Origin: Limonium bicolor
Taxonomy: Eukaryota; Streptophyta; Magnoliopsida; Caryophyllales; Plumbaginaceae
NCBI GenBank assembly: GCA_023374045.1
Contig: CM041777.1
Location: 111,007,588 to 111,071,587 of the forward strand
DNA: 64,000 nucleotides
Reading direction: 5' to 3'
The notes under the pieces were generated by a model that was given only the letters and a program-made list of their open reading frames with translations, was not told the origin of the DNA and searched no databases. Position 1 is the stretch's first letter. Each line of letters begins with the position of its first letter. The position numbers and the translations under genes are program-made. Below, in pieces: positions 1 through 12,060 of this stretch.

Positions 1-209
1 GGTTGTATATAGGAACCGCCGAAAATGATCACGTTTTTTCGGTGGTTTCCTGTATACAACCGCCGAAAATGATGTTTTTTTAAAAAAAACACGTTTTTCG
101 GCGGTTCCTGTATACAACCGCCGAAATGACCTACCCGACACTCTTATTCGGCCAAAATGTTAAAACCTCGCGAAATTGGGGGCCGAAAAAGGCCTTTTTT
201 CTACTAGTG
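1..209. mobile_element. CACTA transposon, terminal fragment
   Basis: The segment holds three inverted-repeat blocks built on CGGCGGTT and AACCGCCGAAA with the spacer CCTGTATACAAC, a layout typical of CACTA subterminal repeats. It ends in ctactagtg at 201-209, whose complement CACTAGTAGAAAAAAGGCC is a standard CACTA terminal inverted repeat. The other end lies outside the window, so the target duplication cannot be tested. This family differs from the CACTA at 22682-33202, which has another TIR and other subterminal motifs. Confidence 0.8.
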
Positions 210-211
210 CA

Positions 212-346
212 TTTTCCATCTGCACAAGTAAGCAATAGAGAGGACACATTATAATTCTAGTAATATTTTACATGTACTTTCTTGTTATTTTTTTTTAATT
301 TAGGGGGGCCCAAGCCCACCCAATCTGCATGTGGCTCCGCCACTGC
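212..346. repeat. Decayed hAT-like repeat end
   Basis: The reverse complement of 328-345 reads CAGTGGCGGAGCCACATG, and a run of Cs and Gs lies beside it at 302-310. This resembles the ends of common plant hAT-type non-autonomous repeats (GCGGAGCCA family), like the complete copy at 59978-60658. Only one end is visible, abutting the CACTA end at 209, so the limits are approximate. 347-830 shows only low-complexity pyrimidine-rich sequence and no gene. Confidence 0.35.
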
Positions 347-834
347 CCATAAGGTTTCATCGTGCTGATGTTCTTTTCTCTTCCACTTTCAAACACTTTA
401 TTTTTTCTACCCCCTTTTTGGTTTCCCTCTGTCTCTTTCTTTTCCCCTCCACCTTTTCGAACTTCTTCGGTAAGATTTCATTTGCATGACGGTCTTAAGG
501 ACTAAGGGCATCAACAATAACAAAAGTGGATTCCCTCACCACAAATATTGTTTTTTTATTTCCCTCGCACAATCTCTCTCTTGCTTACCTTGGTTTCTCT
601 AAAAAGAGAGTGTCTTAGTTAAGAATCCCTCTCACATCCTCTCTCCTCCACGCATCATTTTCTTTTTTCTCTTTTATCATATGAGTGGAATCCACACCAT
701 TGTGGATGCCCTAACCTTGATGATTTAGTTTGTCGATATGTGGGGCTAGTTGTTACAGTTAAAGGGGGGGGGGGGATACATGAAGGTTGGTGACCTTGTT
801 GAGTCATCTTCTTTGCGTACTTTTGAGCAATGTT

Positions 835-2290
835 TAATTGGGAGCTCTTCACGGCCCAAGTGTGGATCTTAAGCTATAGAGCAAACTTGAGTAAAGTTTG
901 GCAATCTGACGATGAGCTTAAAGTTTGTAATCTTGACTCGGGTTATTCTTGTTTAAGTTTGGGGATGAGGATCGCATGCATGCAGCCCTTGGTCGAGGGT
1001 CTCGTGGATTTTTGACCATTTTGTTGGTGTTGATGGAGGTTGATGATCAGTCAAAGGTACCAAAGGACCATGTTTTCCAATGGACTCCCTTTTGGTTTCA
1101 TGTCCATGACCTCCCCTTTTGGTTAGGGATGACAATGGGTGACAGGTACCCGTTTCACCCGACCACCCGACCCGCTAAAATAGTGAAAATCCACAAACAA
1201 CGGGTGAAATCCACAAAAAATGGGTGTTTAACAGGTGACGAGTGAAACGGGTGCAGGTGACAGGTCGGGTGAATATTTTCCACCCAGTCACCAGATCCGT
1301 TCACCCGACCAGTCACCCGCATGTACGTGTTGTTGAACAAATATATGTGTTTTTATAGTTTTGTGTTGGTTAATACTCTATGTTTTGAGTATGTTATTGA
1401 CATTTATTGATGTATTTATATTATTGAACAAATATGTGTGAATTTTTATTTTTAAAAAGAAGTTTATATAGGTGATAAATGCTAAAAATGCTAGTTGGAA
1501 AAAAAAAAAGATTGATGGGGTCCCACTCGTTTCACCCGCGGGTGACGGGTGAACGGGTAAAGGGTGATGAATTTACGGGTGAAGGGTCGGGTCGGGTGAT
1601 GCGGGTGACGGGTCGGGTGGAGCGTCACCCAACTTGAACCCGACCCATTGTCACCCTACTTTTGGTTCATGTGTAATTAATGTGCAAAAAGGATTGGTGA
1701 TCGTGTGGGAAGGTTTATAGACTTTCAGGAAAATGATCGCAGTTTAGTGGGGGTTTCGAGCGTATCAATGTTGGGTGACTCACTCGCTCCCTTATTAGGT
1801 TTTTCACAATTTCCATTGATGAACATTCGATGGTGCTTCGCTTAACCTACACCTACGTAGCCTTTCATTGTTGTATGTTTTTCTCATGGATCCTGAGACT
1901 GTCCTCACCGTACTGACACTACAAGCGATGATCATCCTTATGGTGTATGGCTACGAGCTGGTACACTTGGGGGAGGGAGACTTCGTTTGGGTAGTAAGAT
2001 GGTGGTTTGGAGCCTCAATTCCCCTATGATGGGGGCAAGGAATTGGAGGTCAGGCTTCTTCAAGGAGTAATGTTGTAGAGATTCAGGTTGAATGAAGCAA
2101 GTTTTACCCAAGAAGGTATCTTAGAGAACGGGGAGATCTCAGCTATGAGGTTGTTTTACTTCAAACAGATGGGGAGGCTCCTGAGCGTTAGGGTGAAAGA
2201 GGAAGATGGATGTGGTGGTTTTACTCCACTTTGAAAGATTATTTTGCTAGGAAGGAGTTAGAGAAGGCGGTTGTGAGCTCAGGTTTTTCC
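835..2290 (+). pseudogene. LINE ORF1-like DUF4283/zinc-knuckle pseudogene
   Basis: At about 949-1123 the plus strand encodes a DUF4283-like stretch: FKFGDEDRMHAAL, then FWFHVHDLPFW, the fW..hdLP motif of plant non-LTR ORF1/gag-like proteins. The frame stops at a MITE (1124-1658). It resumes in broken pieces at about 1667-1790 (IGDRVGRFIDFQEND, compare the IG..G.fi..d motif) and at about 1925-1975 (YGVWLRAG), the usual sequence downstream of the zinc knuckle. Stops and frameshifts are frequent, so it cannot be functional. A host gag-like protein fragment is the alternative. I see no matching RT nearby on this strand. Confidence 0.6.
1124..1658. mobile_element. hAT-type MITE with 8-bp target duplication
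   Basis: The element starts TAGGGATGACAATGGGT and ends in the complement of TAGGGTGACAATGGGTCGGG. It is flanked by the perfect 8-bp duplication CTTTTGGT (1116-1123 and 1659-1666). The interior is rich in GGGTGA/TCACCC repeats and has no coding capacity. An 8-bp duplication and a TAGGG start are standard for hAT superfamily MITEs. It interrupts the DUF4283-like pseudogene. Confidence 0.92.
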
Positions 2291-3004
2291 AACCTATCCT
2301 ATGCGGTCTAGCATCTAGGATTAATTCAGGTTCTAGTGCACCTATAACCTACGTTTAAAAATATAAGATAAACATTAATCTTTATAACCTAAGGTTAGTC
2401 AACTAGAACCATAATTGAGTCGGCACCAATTTTAACCAAATTAAACTAGGAAAGGTTAAAGATCGTGTCGATGCTTTGTAATATAGCTTTTTTCCGGTTC
2501 AATTACTTTCACTACCCTTCGAAGCTATTTTTCCTTACTAATGTCATTTTTAGACTTATTGAATTTTATTAACCTAAGTGAGGCATCTTCTATATTTTTA
2601 ACATTTTTTTTTTGACATTTTTTTACCAAAAGTAAATAGGTAAATTAAACTAACCAAACTAGGGTTTTGAAAGTCAATTTGACCGCCGTTTGTGACCATG
2701 GGCCTAGTGTTCGTGACCAATACCTAAATTTGTTTTTTGTTTTTTTATATCAGGGGGCTACTCATGTAGCTAGGTTCAACGTTACAAGGTTTCAACAGCA
2801 TAGGAATCTGCCTGGCCAAAATGTAAGAAAGAAAGAACAGGACAAAACAAAAAATCGAGCGACAGCCAAGGCCACACTCCCTTGCACTTAAGCGGTATGT
2901 ACTTGCTAAACGCTGCTGCCTCATAGAACTTCTTTCAGCTTTGGAGACGGTATCTAGAAAGCCAATCAACCTTGCAGTGGGCGATCATTTTTAATCCATT
3001 CCGT
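2291..3004. other. No gene seen
   Basis: This is AT-rich sequence with homopolymer runs. Short frames at 2667-2969 on both strands have no recognisable domain. It could be the decayed tail of the LINE upstream. Confidence 0.5.
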
Positions 3005-5484
3005 TAGGGGAGAGCATTTGATAATTCGGTTAACCGAAATCCAAATTACTGAAAAAAATTTGGATTTCGGCCGAATTTTAGTCAAAACCGAATTAGCTGT
3101 TATCCGATTATCCATAACCGAATTTTTTTTTAGATTAAAAACCGAACTGAAATCCAAATTTTCATCATTCGGATTTCGGTTAACCGAAATTTTAAAAAAA
3201 ACCGATATTTGAATTTTTTTTGGTTTTTCAATTAACCACCGGTTGGTACAACATGAAACAACTTTTTAGATAGATCAGCCACCTGAAAATGACAACTCCA
3301 TGCACTACTTGTCGATCACACTTCGCAATGTACCCATCCAAAATATAGTCACCAGATCAGCTTAGCTTCCTTCCAACAAGTTGTTAAGTGCCATTAGTTT
3401 TCACATACCCACAGATACAAGAAGACAGAAGCATCACATGCACAACGAATTCCAAAACCATGGCATCCTAGAATATCTTCAGTCCAAATCTATTATCTAT
3501 ACACAAACCATGACCGATGATGGATAGTATCACAGGGTACCTAGAAAACAGCCTAGCAGAAACAAAAAATCTGGACCACAACCAGCAGTAAACAAGCTTC
3601 GATTCACCATTCCTCAGCAGCAAGGAAAACTTCCTTCCTACTCGCTAGTTAATATCCATGGGATAGTATTTCCACATCCCAATCTGTGAAGAAGGAAAGA
3701 ATGATGGTAATCAAATAAAGATGTCAACAGAGGGTATAAACAGAGATCAAACAACACATATGTCGCAAAAGAAACTGTTGTGACAGATTGTTTATTGCTC
3801 AGCTGAATGCAGACCAGACAACATACATATTTCAGCTTATAAACAGAGTTAAAGAGTGAAAAAAATTGAAGTAATAAAGACTCTTTTATAAGCAGTAGCA
3901 GCTAACACACGTATTGTTTTTGAGTGATAAAAATTGAAGTAATAAAGACTAGATTCATATTCACACTGAAGTAATAAAAACTAAACTGCTGTGACAGATT
4001 GTTTATACTCAGCAGATAGTAATAAAAACCGAACTGTTGTGACAGATGTTTAAACATCAAGAAAAGAGCAATGAAGAAACATACCCATAGTTTAAACACT
4101 TCCAACACTTAACTGCGCACTGTGAAATACTCTTACACATGTTCTAGTATACATTTTTTACTTCTGCTCTGCCACCAAGAGCGCTATCAGAAAGGCAAGT
4201 TCTAAACAGAGGGAAGTAACTAAGCTAGTAGAGAGCAAAAGTTCAGACAATGGGTGGAGATTAACCTCCTAGTTTCTTCCAACTTTTCATGGGCTCTATT
4301 TTCTACTTAGCGGTAGATTGAAGTCACAGCTAATTTAATAAACAATTGACTATCATATCGTACCATAGGAAAATTTGTATAGTTTAATCTAGGCATCTGA
4401 GTCAATTCCCTAGCCAAGACTATTTCAAGGGTGACATTTCTACTAAGCCGATTACGATTTTCCAAAATCTTAGCTATCCTCCTTTGCAATCTGATCATTA
4501 GACCTCACTGAATAGGTAATTAGATAAGCAACCAACTACCAGAGAACGGGAGGGAGAGGTGTGTGCTGCGTAAATAGGAAATGAGAAAGTACTCCTACTC
4601 TCGCACTATAACCTAGCCAACACCCCCAGGTTAATGAAAATGGAGTCCAATTATGTGACCAGAAACGGCATAACAAATCAGAAAATATATAAGAAACAAA
4701 TCCAGAAGTACAAGAAACAGGCTCTAGTAGCTGTATACATCTTAACATATTCAGTTAGTCCATAGAGATAAACCGTAAATGACCAGAAAAGCAATGAATT
4801 GTCATCCAGAAGCAAACCAGTTGCCGGCGACTAAAATGGAGAACCACGCAGGCGCATCCGCCGAAGGAAGAGAAAACCAGCCGCCACCAGCCAGTCGATT
4901 GTCTGCCGCCGTCCGTCTCAGTTCGCCATCTGCCGACGCTGCTCTGGCCTCTGTGATTGAGATTGCGTCCTCGTTTTTTTTAGTGAATCAGAGTCGGAGA
5001 TAAGGAAGGACGAAGGAGGAAGGATAACTGGGTAAAGAAGGTCGAATCGTAGTCGAAGTGGAGAACTCAGAACTGGAGAATTGAGATGGAGATTGAGATG
5101 GAGAAGAACAGTGAAGACTGAAGCGGCGTGAAAATTGAAATCGTGAAAGAGTGACGTGCGTGGTGGCCTGGTGTGAGGAGGAAGGGGAATGCCGGAATGG
5201 GAATGGGGGGATAGTTATTAGATTTAGGTTTTGTTATGCAGTACTAAAGTGCGGCGCCTAAACTAAATAAAAATCAAAAGGTGTTTCTTTTTTTAAAAAA
5301 ATTGGATATTTTGGTTACCGAATTTCTGAAAGCCAAACCGAAAACCGAACTGAATTATAATTCGGATAACCGAATAACCGAAATTTTAAATTCAGTTTTA
5401 AAATTCGGTTAAAAATCCAAAAAAAAATTGGTTAATTTGGATTTCGGATAAATCCGAATTATCCGAACTGAATGCTCACCCCTA
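3005..5484. mobile_element. hAT-like element with gene-like cargo
   Basis: The left end TAGGGGAGAGCATTTGATAATTCGG and right end (complement) TAGGGGTGAGCATTCAGTTCGG are imperfect inverted repeats, described here from positions 3005 and 5484. About 230 bp at the left (3005-3235) and 190 bp at the right (5290-5484) are AACCGAA/TTCGGTT-rich, as in plant TAGGGGTGAGCA hAT MITEs. Flanks ATTCCGTT (2998-3005) and ATTCCAAT (5485-5492) match at 6 of 8 bases, so the duplication is decayed. The 2-kb middle is unlike the ends and gene-like. Confidence 0.65.
3250..5230 (-). other. Possible captured gene segment in hAT element
   Basis: Read on the minus strand, 5230-4780 is GC- and CT-rich and resembles a plant 5' UTR/first exon, with purine-poor runs and a short ATG frame. 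An AT-rich intron-like stretch follows. Near 3690-3650, TTCTTCACAG precedes a short frame ending IGMWKYYPMDIN-stop, which resembles a 3' splice site and last exon, followed by UTR-like sequence. The motifs aaactgttgtgacagattg and aaaaattgaagtaataaagact recur two to three times at 3772-4050. I do not recognise the protein. Confidence 0.3.
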
Positions 5485-5529
5485 ATTCCAATACCTGAAA
5501 TTTGGTAGTCAATAACTATAACTTTGCTT

Positions 5530-5985
5530 TGCATTCTTTCAATATGGACCTCGCATCATAATCAGATCGTAGAACGATTTGATCAGATCCTTTAGATTTA
5601 AAGCTGAGATCAGTGCGCTCCCAGGACCAAAAGTCGAATTATCCTTTTTTACACCACTCCAGGGACTGAATCTTGGTAGATGTCACCACTTTTTCCCAAT
5701 TCAACTCCAGCTGATTGAAGATAATATGATTGCGGGTGCACCAGCATTTATATATTGAAACCGTGTAGGTAGCCTTCCAAGTTTACTACATTTGGCAGAT
5801 GGACCCTGCGTACACACCACGCTCCAAGTTTTCCTCAAAGCCAACATTCATACTGAGAGCCATCCCCCACCAGTCAATCTGTTCCCAGATTTTACTTCTA
5901 GGAGAGCAGGATAAATTCCAACAGAATAAGCAACCAAAGCTATCAGAGAAACGCATCAGGCAAAAGGCAGCCGACTACATGTGAG
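5530..5985 (-). pseudogene. LINE ORF2 C-terminal remnant
   Basis: Minus-strand frames with several stops contain a RIWEQIDWWG stretch and, further on, a CWCTRNHIIFNQ segment. These resemble the C-terminal zinc-binding region of plant LINE reverse transcriptases (zf-RVT: ...W...RN..iF...). No RT core or endonuclease is visible next to it. It may be the tail of the LINE whose ORF1 remnants lie at 6380-6754 and 52476-53900, with most of ORF2 lost. The assignment is by eye. Confidence 0.4.
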
Positions 5986-6379
5986 CTTTAAAATTAATAG
6001 TTGATATCAAGGCACTCTAGGATCCCTGCGACGTTCCTTCTTGCTTACACCATTCCTCACTCGAAGTTTCGTGGAGGTATCCTCAGAATCTCAATTAAGA
6101 TTTTCTTGATTAATATGATACGATTTCTAATATGTTAAATAATGTAAACGAATAACAGAAAAGTTGCACTCCCTGATTTCCTCCCTCTTATGCTCGGTTC
6201 ATTTGCATACCAGAGGGAGTAGCTATCTTCAATACTTTCTCAGATTTTTTGATTTACCGCGTTGTCTTAGGATTCGATCCAGATTTGCTAACGACTTACT
6301 TGGGCAGGGGTAGCTCACGCGAAGTCTTTGCTCGTATTTTCAGCACTTACGTGCTTCTGTGGAGGGACGTTTGATTGCC
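5986..6379. other. No gene seen
   Basis: Mixed AT-rich sequence lies between two LINE-like remnants. No coding signal is readable on either strand. It may be decayed LINE sequence. Confidence 0.4.
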
Positions 6380-6754
6380 TGTTGTTTCTTCGTTGGTAAG
6401 GGCTATTGGGTGGGTGTGTCTGGCGAACTTGGTGTTGATATCTTCGGGGATAGTACTACTTGTAAAACGATTCCTGGAAATGTACCTGTATCAACTAGAG
6501 TGGGTCTACCGTTGTTGGGGATAATCGGTGAGCCAACATTTATCTCTGTTGGTTCCTCCTCTTGACTCAAATTCGAATTGATTTCATACTCCTACTCTTC
6601 CCGGAATTCTTGGGTCTTCTCATTTAATTCATAACTTTCTCTGGGCTTCGATAAGCACTCGCACCATTTTCCAACAATAGTATCATCTATGGGCCACATT
6701 TCTCGAGTCTTCGTAGGGCTGGAACAATTACACTCTTTTAATCCCTGGCCTGTT
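6380..6754 (-). pseudogene. Decayed ORF, LINE ORF1-like, distal part
   Basis: One minus-strand frame runs from the Tekay LTR border leftward for about 120 codons with a single internal stop. It includes a Cys-containing stretch (GKWCECLSKPRES) and a Glu-rich/Pro-rich linker (QEEEPTEINVGSP). It ends abruptly at 6755, where the Tekay element begins, and the same strand continues with ORF1-like sequence at 52476. I infer that both are parts of one LINE ORF1 split by the insertion. Confidence 0.4.
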
Positions 6755-7277
6755 TGTAACACCCCCGATTAACCACACCGTAGTCCGAACGATGTGCCAA
6801 ACGATGATACAACAAGTCTAAAAAGCGGAGTCACAGTTCCAACCAGGTGTCACAGACGCCAACCACCCACGTGGTTGACACAACAACACCATCAATACTA
6901 AGCTGCGGTCTGAATGACTGGAATTAAAACCATAACCAAATCCAAGTACAAACGGGAAATACAAACCAAGTACCGAGAGTCTACATCATAAGTTCTTACT
7001 GAAATTACACAAACCGAAACATACAACCAGGGGTTTAGTGTTACATTGTCTCAACCCATACATTAAAACATACTACATAAGAGTCTTGCCCATATGGACT
7101 ACCCCTATGGTAGTCACCCTGTCTACTCTCCGCCTGCTTCCAGTTTCATACCTGTAAAAATAAAGGACTCAGCAAAACTATGCTGAGTATGAACGTGTGT
7201 ATCCCGCATGTTACCGGGCCACACGACTACTTGGTCGAATATGATTAAGTCCAATTTGCATGCTGTAATAAAGCAAT

Positions 7278-7345
7278 AACACCCAACATACAACATCAAC
7301 ATAGCAACACCCAATATACAACATCAACATAGCAACACCCAACAT
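7278..7345. repeat. 28-bp tandem repeat in LTR
   Basis: Units of the form ACACCCAACATACAACATCA plus ACATAGCA occur twice, with a third partial unit ending ACACCCAACATATTGGG. The same array is present in the other LTR at about 47292-47360. Confidence 0.85.
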
Positions 7346-7639
7346 ATTGGGCATAGAGTTAACAACAAGCACTACAAGCTTGTAAAACAAGTCGAGCTTA
7401 TAAGAGAATTTGAATAATGATGATCCTCACAGTGGGATCATTCAACGTGGAGTGTTTTCATTTCTTTTTCCTTTGTTTCCATCATGTGTACTTCTCTTTC
7501 TCTTTCTCGCACCAGGTCTGGGGATGTAGGTTAGTTCCCGTGACCATATAGTATAGGTGCTTATCTTTTCTTACTTCTTTATGGATTAAATGTGAGTTCT
7601 CTTACCACCGCACGTTAGAGGACGTCTCCTCCATAGCTT

Positions 7640-7865
7640 ATTCCTCCATTCCCGGCGTCGTACGTCAAGAAAGAGGGGTCATATTTAGACCCCAGGTTAT
7701 GCTCTCCAATTAGCTGATCCTCCAATCCCGATGTCATGTCGAGAAAGAGGGGTCATCTCTAGACAACAGGTCATGCTTCCCAAATTGCCAATCTTCCAAT
7801 CCCGGCGTCGTACGTCGAGAGAGAGGGGTCACCTCGGGACCCCAAGATGTGCTCCACATTAGTCG
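7640..7865. repeat. 75-80-bp tandem repeat in LTR, three units
   Basis: Three diverged units each carry CCAATCCCGGCGTCGTACGT-like sequence, then GAGAGAGGGGTCA and GACCCCAGG. The second LTR has the same array at about 47655-47885, with a small deletion in unit one (about 47690). Confidence 0.8.
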
Positions 7866-10800
7866 GTCGAAGGATCTGATGCAGATACCAACTCCCGAGC
7901 ATTTCATACCGCGTGGCCCGAGGTGTTGTCTTCCCGGGTTGTTCTCATGTTTTCCCCAGTTGATATTTGCTCTTCATTATCATTAATGGATAGACACCAT
8001 AGTGGGTGTCATGGTACGTCCTCAATGGTTAGAGAGGAGTTCCCCTTAATGGAATTTTCTTTGTTTTCATAGTTCACATTGTCTCATCTCAAATTCCATA
8101 AACGAGAAGGGACTAAACTACTGTGTGCGCGCAAAAATATGCAACAATGATATAGCAAGCATATAACACGATAAGCAAGCAATCCAATTTCATGCTTTAG
8201 TCTTATGGTCTTTTTCACACAGAGCACACAGCAAACAAGCCGTGTAACACGGCAACATACGAACCACACATGTCCATACCTTTTTCGCAAGTACGGGTTG
8301 CCTCACACACGGGGTTTCCGGTCGGAGTTCGCTACAGCCCTAGCGTTAATTAGAAACAATGTGTCAATTTATTATTTCATGTGATGACACTTAATATCGT
8401 ATGTTATTCCCTAAGTATGTTGTTAAATGTTAAGTTTATATTAACCCTTAAAACTTCACGTGTATTAGTTCTAGGCTTATCTTACTCCTAGGACATTCAT
8501 ATCTTTGTTTTACACGTTGACTAAGTCTTTTTTCCTTAGTTATGTTTTAGAGCATCTTAAGCGTTATTTATGTAACAAGTTTATATAAGATAGATATAAC
8601 TTGTCTAATGTGTATTCCTCCTTAGCTAAATAGGTGAGCAATGTTTTAACCCTTGTATAATGATAATGTAGACCATATAATACCCCTAACACCCATTTAT
8701 ACAGAAGTCCCAAGTTTATAAAACCGCAACATAAGTTTAGTGATTAATCTTACTTAACCTCTCCTTTAGTATGTCAACCCATGTTTATTTTGCCTAAACG
8801 TTTCTTCACACACAATCAGGTGAATTAGGTTTGTTTTGGGTTCATTGATAAACTAACATCTCACTCATAATATTCCTGTAACCTAGCTATACAGAACAAC
8901 AATAATATTGGAAACCGAGACAACCAACTCCATGTTTCGTTGTGTTTCTTGTTCCTAGTTAATTCAGCTGAGGTATAAAACTTGCCCACAGTTTCTACCC
9001 CACTAGATATGGGTGTTATCAAGGTTTTAAACTCAAGATTAAATCAATAAAGCACTCACTAACCTCTGTACTCAATTATACAGAACAACAGCTGTTGCAA
9101 AAACTGAAACCGAAAACAGTGCAGTACACCTCTATTCCCTCCCTTGTGTCAGTAGTTAATTGATTCCTAAATTCTCAAGTGAATTTGCCAACTTAGTTTA
9201 CCTCTCAAATAATGTTCTGTGTTCATACCTACGACACTATAACACTTCTACTGCCTCAGAAAACCTGTTACACAGAAACAGAAAACTGAAACACAAAGTG
9301 GGTATTCTTCTTTTCTATCTTTCTTTCTTTCCTGTGCATTTACGCCTCTGTCTTCCAAAACTCTCCCAAAGTGCTTACTTAATTTGTTATGTGTTTTTAG
9401 CAAGGTCTCTAACTCATGACCGACCCACAACAACGAGGGTCACTCCTATGAAAAAGAAACTCCTCACACAGAACCTGGAATGTTGCAGAAACAGAAAAGG
9501 CTGATACCGACTTACTATCCTCTATTCTTCTCTTTGTTTACATAATGTCTTCCATTTCTCCCAAACTCATTTTAGCCACTCTGTTGAACATCTCAGTATT
9601 TTTGTTTTTCTTTTAAACTTCAGACAACTCAAGACAACAAGTAACACTACTGATAATGCTCCTCACCAGTAATGAAAAGAAATCGAGAACAGAAACTGGA
9701 AGAAGAGACATAAACCACCAGATGTGAGCTGTTGCATTTACTTACTGTTGTTTTTCTTCCCCGATTATTAACATGGCCTCCAACCTCTTCCTAAATTACT
9801 AACTCTCGTAGTCTGGTGTATGCTCAAGTTTTAGGTGCCTCACAGCCCCAAGGTAACAACCCTGATAATAGTCCTTTATTTTCACAGAACAGAAACTGAT
9901 ATCTTCTGTTTCCTTCTGTTAATTTGCTTCGGTTACCTAGTCTATATCTTAGTTTTCCTTAACTGTTTTAGTTACCTAATTGCGTATTCTATTACAGTTC
10001 TAGCTCTAAGACAACCCAAGACACCAAGTCAAGGTTACAGAAAACCATCCATACTGAACTCAGAGTTCTAAAAAAACTAACCCATCTGAAACAGAAAACT
10101 GGTATTGATCTTTCCTTCCTCTCTTATTTTCCCTCATTGTTCTTTAACCAGGCTTTCACTTCTACCTAAACATTTCCCCGCCTACTAAAAGTTTCATCAG
10201 GAGTTTAGGTGCAAAGCTAATCCACAACAACAAAACTACACCCAGAGAAGTTAATATGCAGAAAGCACAGATTTTCAGAAACTGGAGTTAATGTATCTTT
10301 TCTGTTATCGATCTCTTCGGTTTCTTTTAATTTGATTTCTGGTTTGCTCACTTAGTTTCGGGTTATATTAACATTTTAACCCCAACAATAGCTGTCACAC
10401 CCCTGAGAAGTTCATATACATAAAACATATATTTCTTTCAGAAATTGAACTGATGTATCTCTTCTGTTACTGCTTCTTCTGCTCTTTTATTGTAATGTAT
10501 GTTTCTGTTTTCTTTTCTGTTTTCTTTTCTTCTTTCACATTCTCACGCCTAAGTCCTCAGTCAGGAGCATTTATAAGTTTGCATTTGTACTAGCCACTCA
10601 AAACAGGCCCAACACAACCTGTCACAATACTGAAACTCTCCTTTACTGAGATGGGGAATTTCAGAAGCTAATCCTATTGATATACTCTCTTTGCTTGCTT
10701 ACAGATTGGTTTCACTCTTTTTCCTAATATGGCTAGGACTTAACTAGATGCATTAGTAATCTATCAGTTTCATCATTAAGTCAGTAGGATTCTGATAACA

Positions 10801-12060
10801 GTGCTGAAGCTTAATTACACAGGAACAAAGTCTTAGAGAGTTATATAACTGAAGCAACAGAACTCAATATGTTGATGTTGTGTTTTTTTTCTTTTCGAAG
10901 CATTAGTCTAGTAGAGCTCACCAGTGAGTGTCTAGGCAGTTTCTCTTGGACTAATCCTTTATTGCCCCCAAGACTTCAACTCCTTGATCACTCTACACTG
11001 CTGAGAAAGTTTTTCTCAAGTAGCCAGGCCGATTTAAATCAGATAGACAGATCATGGAACTGGTAAGAGGTTTACCTGGTTTTGCGATGTGTTTAGAAAC
11101 AGAAATGGGATTTTCCCCCTGGAGAGTCTTGGCACTATCCTTGAGTTGTTTCACAAGTATTGTCACGCAAGCAATGAGGAGGGAAATGGTTAGACAGTAG
11201 AGAACCTCAGATACTAAAGGAAGAGAATAAAAGAACTGGAAATCCCACAATATTTATTTTTCTTTCTCTCTGAACCCATAGCCTCACCTTAGCAGCTCCT
11301 CGAGGAGAATTTGCTTTTAGAAGTTTCCCAGGACCCCAGCAGTGATGGCTTGCAGGGGCTTGCGTGAGACAGAAAAGGATTAGAGAAGTTCATGTTGGTA
11401 TTATCGGGCAAGGAAAAACATTCAAACGGAGAGGAATGCATTACAACAACTCTTACCTTGTGTGCTAGAATCAGAGATGGTGAAAGAAGTTCCTGCCCAT
11501 GCAGAAACGATACACAGCAGGAGAGTGGAGGAGATGGTCTATGGGTTTTTGAATAAAATGGCACAAAGCACGGGAGACCAATGCAGTGTGTGGGAGTTTG
11601 TAAAACATGGTTCTGGTGCATAAAATTTTGAAACCAGAAACAGACCTTGCCTGTCTACTGCAACCATGACGCTACTGAGAGTGGGAGTGGAGAGTGGGAA
11701 ATAATTACTAGATATGAGATGTTGGTTTCAGGTTACACAGATTTGTGTGGGGAATTCCCTGGAGAGCATAAGCTTGTCATCAGTTTTTTTTATTCCCACG
11801 CATTACAGAGGGACTGAGAGAGTGGAAGATTTAGGAGGGGACAAAAATTGAGTGTTCTCAAGTTACAAGAGGCATGGGCGTTAGAAATAAAATAGAAACT
11901 GTCGCCTCAGTTTTCCTCTGGTTCCTAGTTTTATTTTGTTCGATTAGTAGCTACACCGAGGAAGGAAACGGTGCTACAGAGGTATGTTTGTTTCATCTCT
12001 TTTTTTTGTAGTTACTTAGTTAATTGATACTAGTTTTAATTCGTGGGTATCATTACCGAA

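Noticed and set aside
4307..4748. ORFs at 4307-4498 and 4536-4748 as exons of the captured gene
   Set aside because: There are no conserved motifs and the composition is intron-like. They are left inside the gene-like segment without a call.
7278..7865. Tandem arrays as a CRISPR-like array
   Set aside because: Units are contiguous and diverged, with no equal-length unique spacers, and the context is a plant LTR.
9160..9504. 114-codon ORF in both Tekay LTRs (also 49171-49515) as a gene
   Set aside because: It is shared only because the LTRs are duplicates. There is no domain, composition is low in information, and flanking frames are closed.
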